Part shown: positions 6,624 through 9,861 of the stretch, one piece after another
Layout of the letters: every line of letters starts with the position of its first letter
Numbering within the stretch: the stretch's first letter is position 1
NCBI GenBank assembly: GCA_016781705.1
Contig: JADDPV010000071.1
Span: 1-9,861 of the forward strand
Direction: 5' to 3'
DNA length: 9,861 bases
Source: Rubrobacter sp.
GTDB taxonomy: Bacteria; Actinomycetota; Rubrobacteria; Rubrobacterales; Rubrobacteraceae
The notes under the pieces: model-generated
Databases searched by the model: none
What the model saw: only the letters and a program-made list of their open reading frames with translations
Told to the model about the DNA's origin: nothing
Position numbers and translations under genes: made by a program

Positions 6624-6659
6624 CCCTGACGAGTCAACTCTCCACCGTTCGAGGCTTGC

Positions 6660-6689
6660 TGACGGGCCGGGTTGCTCTGAGGGCCGTCA
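6660..6689 (-). terminator. Strong hairpin overlapping the Rieske gene stop codon
   Basis: TGACGGGCC (6660-6668) and GGGCCGTCA (6681-6689) form a 9-bp stem with one mismatch and a 12-nt loop. The stem includes the TGA stop of the Rieske gene. No T-tract follows on either strand, so termination would be non-canonical; mRNA 3'-end protection is another option. Confidence 0.4.
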
Positions 6690-7211
6690 GGCCCGAACGA
6701 CCTGCCCGTCCCGGACTTCGACGGGGATCTCGGTCAGGGGTGTCTGCGCGGGGCCGTTGACGACCGCGGCGCCGTTCTCTGGGTCGAAGACCGAGCCGTG
6801 GCAGGGACAGGCGAGCTGGCCACCCCTGTAGGCCACGGTACACCTCTGGTGCGTGCAGACCGCCGAGTACGCCGCGAAGTCGCCGTTTTCGAGGTGGACC
6901 AGAACGGCCGGCTGGCCGGACTCGTCGGTGAAGTTGACGGCCGACCCCGGCGCTACCTCGGCCTCCTGGGCGATGGCGTCCCCGCCCGCGCCCCCGGCCT
7001 GGTAGCCCTCGGTCTCGCCCGCGCCGGTCTTCTCGCCGGACGCCTGGGTGGCGCCCGCGCCGGTCTTCTCGCCCCCGCCTCCGCCGCCGCTTTCGCCACC
7101 GCCACAGGCGGCGATCATCGAGGCGCTCGCGCCGCCCACGCCCAGAGCCGCCCCGAGCCTGATGAACCTCGCCCGCGAGAGCCGTTCCTCCGCCAAACGC
7201 TCCTCCGTCAA
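6687..7211 (-). CDS. Rieske [2Fe-2S] lipoprotein, 174 aa
   Basis: This is an exported electron carrier. TTG at 7211 is chosen as start because GAGGAGG lies 6 nt upstream; the frame continues upstream to 7316 without an SD. Residues 12-36 form a lipoprotein signal: SRARFIRLGAALG, then lipobox MIAA-Cys36. The R-A-R-F motif resembles a Tat signal but lacks adjacent arginines. Residues 37-78 are a Gly/Glu/Lys/Thr linker with a duplicated GEKTGAG. The Rieske fold follows with box I C119-T-H121-Q-R-C124 and box II C135-P-C137-H138-G-S. Cluster ligands are expected to be C119, H121, C135 and H138, with a C124-C137 disulfide. At ~95 residues it is a compact ferredoxin-type Rieske domain, unlike a full QcrA. 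The divergent neighbour is DoxX, which suggests a shared redox role at the membrane. Confidence 0.93.
   Translation of the reverse strand: MTEERLAEERLSRARFIRLGAALGVGGASASMIAACGGGESGGGGGGEKTGAGATQASGEKTGAGETEGYQAGGAGGDAIAQEAEVAPGSAVNFTDESGQPAVLVHLENGDFAAYSAVCTHQRCTVAYRGGQLACPCHGSVFDPENGAAVVNGPAQTPLTEIPVEVRDGQVVRA
7017..7073. repeat. 21-bp direct repeat in the Rieske linker
   Basis: An identical 21-bp sequence occurs at 7017-7037 and 7053-7073, offset 36 bp (12 codons). It encodes the duplicated GEKTGAG in the flexible linker between lipid anchor and Rieske domain. It could allow slippage that changes linker length. Confidence 0.8.
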
Positions 7212-7268
7212 AGCCTTCCTCCTCGTGAGATCTTCTCTCGGCGATCCGCGCCACGTGTGTGCAACCAC

Positions 7269-7274
7269 TTTATA
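7269..7274 (-). promoter_or_regulatory. Candidate -10 for the Rieske gene
   Basis: TATAAA (7274-7269, minus) lies 57 bp upstream of the TTG start. It is the only AT-rich hexamer in a very GC-rich gap. A matching -35 is not clear; CGAACC-like sequence lies at roughly the right distance and could hint at an ECF-type promoter. Confidence 0.3.
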
Positions 7275-7361
7275 CGCGGCCCCGCGGGCTCCGGTTCGTG
7301 TCGGGCCGCACGGCAAGCACCCCTACCGGCGAGCCGCCCGGCGGATGTTAGCGGATGCGCG

Positions 7362-7408
7362 TAGAATGTGGTAGTTACGCATGGGGGTACGTACCTTCAG
7401 CGGGGAGG
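7362..7408 (+). promoter_or_regulatory. Candidate -10 and SD for the DoxX gene
   Basis: TAGAAT (7362-7367) is identical to the -10 of the HTH gene and predicts +1 near 7374. GGGGAGG (7402-7408) is an SD 8 nt before GTG 7417. No good -35 is seen. An ATG at 7381 would lie about 7 nt from +1 and is the alternative, nearly leaderless, start. Confidence 0.45.
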
Positions 7409-7416
7409 TCTCAGGG

Positions 7417-7923
7417 GTGAACGGTATGGCGGTGGTGAGGGTCCTGATCGGCGCCGTCTGGCTGAACGGCGCTCTTGAGAAGCTCTTGAGCCCGAGCTTC
7501 CCGCAGCAGTTCGTCGTCAGCCTCGACGCGGGGGGGTTCATCTCGACGGCGCCGCCCTGGTTCCAGGGCTTCATGCAGAGCATCGTCGTGCCCAACGCGG
7601 AGGTCGTGGCGCAGCTGGCGCGTTTCGGGGAGCTGCTACTAGGGCTCACGCTCCTCTTGGGCCTCCTCACCAACCCGGCCGCCTTAGGGAGCATCTTCTG
7701 GAGCCTTGCCATAATGTTCTCCCAAGGCCTGCCACGCTTCGGGACCGGCCTCGGGTCGCCCGAGTTCCTCAACATGAACCTGCTGGTCGCCCTCCTTTCG
7801 CTCATAGTCCTCCTGAGCCCCGCCGCGAAGAGCCTCTCCCTGGACGCCTCCCTCGCCCGCAGCCGCCCCGGCCTCGCCCCCCTGCTCACCAACCGGCGGC
7901 CGGGCGGCAGGCGCCGCACGTAG
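7417..7923 (+). CDS. DoxX-family integral membrane protein, 168 aa
   Basis: This protein has four hydrophobic helices in the DoxX arrangement. Helix 1 is about residues 4-24 (MAVVRVLIGAVWLNGALEKLL). A ~40-residue periplasmic loop follows, containing PPWFQGF. Helices 2 and 3 cover about 63-104, with the conserved pattern RFGELLLGLTLLLGLLTNP, and helix 4 is about 118-137. The C-terminal tail is basic (RRPGGRRR), so it is probably cytoplasmic. DoxX relatives include subunits of archaeal thiosulfate:quinone oxidoreductase and a mycobacterial redox-homeostasis membrane complex. The precise reaction here is not determined. GTG 7417 with GGGGAGG is preferred; an in-frame ATG at 7381 would add 12 residues. 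It is divergent from the Rieske lipoprotein, so shared control from the intergenic region is plausible. Confidence 0.9.
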   Translation: MNGMAVVRVLIGAVWLNGALEKLLSPSFPQQFVVSLDAGGFISTAPPWFQGFMQSIVVPNAEVVAQLARFGELLLGLTLLLGLLTNPAALGSIFWSLAIMFSQGLPRFGTGLGSPEFLNMNLLVALLSLIVLLSPAAKSLSLDASLARSRPGLAPLLTNRRPGGRRRT

Positions 7924-7983
7924 AAGCCGTAGGAGTCTGTTCACCCCTATCCGGCGTCCTCCGGCGGCAGGCAGCCGTCACGA

Positions 7984-8270
7984 TTAGTCGGCGGAGAGGA
8001 GCCTGGAGTCCTCCGGGTACGGCGCCGGCGGCGAGAAGCGTAAGCCCTGGCCAGCTAGCAGCCCATCCCCTCGAAGCATTCGAGCTGGCCGTCGGTCTCG
8101 ACACCTTCGGCGGTCCCGGCCGCGCCCGAAGCCCGCGCGAGGCTCACCGCCGCGAGGACTATGGCCTCGCTGACTGGGTCTTCGTCGAAGCCGACGATGG
8201 AGGGTTCATACTCTCAAGGTCCCCTCGCAGCCGGTAGTGGCTATGATGTCGAGCGCGCTGTCGGGGGGAC
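7984..8270 (-). pseudogene. Remnant of a PAS/EAL cyclic-di-GMP phosphodiesterase
   Basis: Three adjoining minus-strand frames carry pieces of one protein type. Upstream, PDSALDIIATTGCEGTLR looks like the start of a PAS domain. A one-base shift near 8208 leads to an EAL-domain C-terminal section, DPVSEAIVLAAVSLARASG and TAEGVETDGQLECFEGMGC. That section ends at an in-frame TAG (8055-8057). A further one-base shift gives GQGLRFSPPAPYPEDSRLL and TAA (7984-7986), the normal EAL ending. The EAL catalytic core and any GGDEF domain are absent, so a large internal deletion is also required. The E of AEGVET is kept but the fragment cannot be active. It lies just downstream of an HD-GYP protein that serves the same second messenger. 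Confidence 0.75.
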
Positions 8271-8301
8271 TTCCGAGCTTCCGGCCAGGCCGGGGCTCCT
8301 C

Positions 8302-8484
8302 CTACGCGACCCGCTCGCGCTCCAGGGCGCCGAGCAAATCCAGCCCGTCCACGACCGCCCCGAAAACGTCTTGCCCGTCATCCACGAGCCCCTGCAAGAT
8401 CCGGTCGGCGTCGGAGTGCACCGCCCTCAACCGCTTCAGGGCCGCCAGACGGGTCTCCTCCGGCCGTTCCGGGCGCGCACCAGG
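8302..8484 (-). pseudogene. Short helical open frame between HD-GYP and EAL remnant, probably broken
   Basis: Between stops at 8487-8485 and 8304-8302 a minus-strand frame encodes about 60 residues with protein-like composition (RLAALKRLRAVHSDADRILQ, DDGQDVFGAVVDGLDLLGAL). No ATG is present; only GTG 8421 and TTG 8430 are available, neither with a clear SD. In another frame just upstream, overlapping the HD-GYP stop, RYEPGDEEPNLVRAR reads like its missing N-terminus, so a single-base lesion near 8470 is likely. I do not recognise the family. The frame is also continuous, after one stop, with the PAS fragment. Confidence 0.35.
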
Positions 8485-8505
8485 TTAGGCTCCTCGTCGC
8501 CGGGC

Positions 8506-9861
8506 TCATAGCGTACCCTGCCCGACCAGGTCTTCCACAGCTTCGACGCAACAGAGGCAGAGCCTCCCGGCGTCGCCCTCCGCCCTCAGGAGGGTGAGAA
8601 CCCCTTCGATGGGCACGGCCGGGCGATAGGGACGGTCCTGAGAGAGGGCGTCGAAGACGTCCGCGACCGCGAGGAGGCGCGCCGGGAGGCCGAGGTCCTC
8701 GCCTCTCAGGCCCCGGTGGTAACCCGAGCCGTCCAGCTTCTCGTGGTGGCTGGCGGCGGCCTCCGCGAGGTGCCGGAACGGGGAGACCCTGCTCAGGACC
8801 TCATAGGTCAGCCTGGGGTGTTCCTGGACGCGGGCGCGCTCCTCGGGGGTGAGGGGACCGGGCTTGTCCAGGATACGGCTGGAGACGCCGAGCTTGCCGA
8901 TGTCGTGCAGGAGACTCGCCCGAGAAAGGTCTCGTACGGCCGGGGACGGAAGCCCCACGTGGCCAGCCATCACCCCGGCCGTCCGCGCGACCCTTTCGGA
9001 GTGCTGGAAAGTGTAGGGGGACTTGGCGTCAATGACGCGCGCGAAGGCGCGGGCGACGAGGTCCAGACGCTCGGGTGTCGCATCCACGGTCAGGTCATCG
9101 GGCTCCATGCGCGAGACCGAGCCGGAGAGATCCGGGCTCCCGAGGTTCTCCCAGAGGCTCCCTTCGCGCGACTCTGCCAGGAACGCGTCCACCACCGCGG
9201 GGTCGAACCACGCAGCTCTCCGGGCGCGGGCGACCTCTTCGGCGCGGCCGGGGCCGCCGGCGGCGTAGAAGACCTCGACCGTCTGGGCGAGGTTGCAGAT
9301 CCTGGCGAGCAGCGGTATCTCTTCCCCTCTGAGGCCGTCCGGGTGTCCGGTGCCGTCCCAGTGTTCGTCGAGGGCGCGGATGGCGCGAGCCGTCCCCCCG
9401 GAGAAACCCAGGAGGCGCGATATCTCCGCCCCCCGCTCGCACCGGATCCGCACGAGCTCGCGCGACGCCTTCTCCCCCTTGAGGACCACAGCGGAGAAGC
9501 GTCTGGCCCTCTCCAGGAGCGAACCACCCGGGCTCACGGTGCGTGCGACGTAAGGGAGTGCCTCCGACAGCCGGTCCCGGTTCACCATCCTCAGGTCCCG
9601 CTTGACGGCCGAGTCATCGGCGTCGAAGAGGGCCGAGACCTTCGAGGCGTTGGAGGAGCAGCCGGCGTCCTTGAGCAGCAGGGCGTAGAAGAGGGCGGAG
9701 CGATCCTCCTCCGAAAGCCCCAACCGCCCGCCGACGCGCATCCCGACGAAGCACGAGCGGACGGTGTGACCCTCGGGCTGCCCCTCGACCACGTCCAGGA
9801 TGAACGAGAGCGCCGAGAGCACCTCGGAGAGCCTGATCGCCTTCGCGCCGTTCTTCTTCAC
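8506..9861 (-). CDS. Tandem HD-GYP-type signalling protein, 451 aa to window edge
   Basis: This is a probable cyclic-di-GMP phosphodiesterase-family protein. Residues 11-195 form an N-terminal degenerate HD region: HTVRSCFVGMRV, LLKDAGCSSNAS (Lys-Asp where HD is usual) and DEHWDGTGHPDGLRGEEIPL. Residues ~262-420 form a second, nearly canonical HD-GYP domain: FQHSERVA, LLHDIGKLG (H319-D320), EHP (347-349), HHEKLDGSGYHRGLRG (H372-H373, D377, G378, G380, Y381) and DVFDALSQDRPYRP. The Pro of GYP is His382 here, so activity is likely but not certain. A Cys cluster (CLCC) precedes the C-terminus. No membrane segment or sensor domain is visible, so it is likely cytosolic. The frame begins with GTG exactly at the window edge. 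LSEVLSALS is close to where I expect this family to start, but an earlier start outside cannot be excluded. The EAL debris lies just downstream. Confidence 0.92.
   Translation of the reverse strand: MKKNGAKAIRLSEVLSALSFILDVVEGQPEGHTVRSCFVGMRVGGRLGLSEEDRSALFYALLLKDAGCSSNASKVSALFDADDSAVKRDLRMVNRDRLSEALPYVARTVSPGGSLLERARRFSAVVLKGEKASRELVRIRCERGAEISRLLGFSGGTARAIRALDEHWDGTGHPDGLRGEEIPLLARICNLAQTVEVFYAAGGPGRAEEVARARRAAWFDPAVVDAFLAESREGSLWENLGSPDLSGSVSRMEPDDLTVDATPERLDLVARAFARVIDAKSPYTFQHSERVARTAGVMAGHVGLPSPAVRDLSRASLLHDIGKLGVSSRILDKPGPLTPEERARVQEHPRLTYEVLSRVSPFRHLAEAAASHHEKLDGSGYHRGLRGEDLGLPARLLAVADVFDALSQDRPYRPAVPIEGVLTLLRAEGDAGRLCLCCVEAVEDLVGQGTL

Noticed and set aside
8161..8511. Plus-strand ORFs over the right-hand pseudogene region
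   Set aside because: The minus strand carries recognisable PAS/EAL motifs here; the plus frames are their antisense.
1..9861. CRISPR array, transposase, integrase or att sites
   Set aside because: No regularly spaced palindromic repeats, no transposase-like frames and no tRNA target were found. The only direct repeats are within coding domains or one promoter.

Overview
The window is high-GC bacterial DNA. Almost every gene lies on the minus strand, and starts are a mix of GTG, TTG and ATG, often behind purine-rich Shine-Dalgarno (SD) sites. The protein repertoire points to a deep-branching actinomycete, most likely a Rubrobacter-like organism: a double HD-GYP protein with an 'LLKDAGCSSNA' N-terminal segment, a helix-turn-helix protein with a long coiled coil, a Rieske lipoprotein beside DoxX, and a large tandem-repeat surface protein. 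That assignment is inference from family resemblance, not a database match.

Left third (1-3832, minus): one very long exported protein, cut by the left edge. It has a signal peptide, three short cysteine-paired repeats, and at least eleven Ig/cadherin/PKD-like domains rich in Asp. The 862-residue open frame on the plus strand here is only its in-register antisense. Upstream on the same strand are a small receiver-like protein that has lost the phospho-acceptor (3960-4313) and an intact NarL/LuxR-type response regulator (4415-5071). The order regulator, pseudo-receiver, surface protein suggests a small signalling-to-surface locus, although each gap exceeds 100 bp and may hold its own promoter. 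A possible 18-residue ORF with a good SD precedes the regulator.

Middle (5219-7923): about 620 bp without a convincing gene contains several inverted repeats. Then come an excisionase/MerR-like HTH plus coiled-coil protein (5843-6520), with a well-formed leaderless promoter and a 10-bp direct repeat over its -35. A Rieske [2Fe-2S] lipoprotein (6687-7211) is divergent from a DoxX-family four-helix membrane protein (7417-7923, the only clear plus-strand gene). The last two are plausible partners in membrane-associated redox chemistry.

Right end (7984-9861, minus): wreckage of a PAS/EAL cyclic-di-GMP protein with frameshifts and an in-frame stop, a short orphan open frame, and a 451-residue protein with two HD-GYP-type domains that touches the right edge. 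An HD-GYP protein next to EAL debris suggests a c-di-GMP turnover locus that has lost one enzyme.
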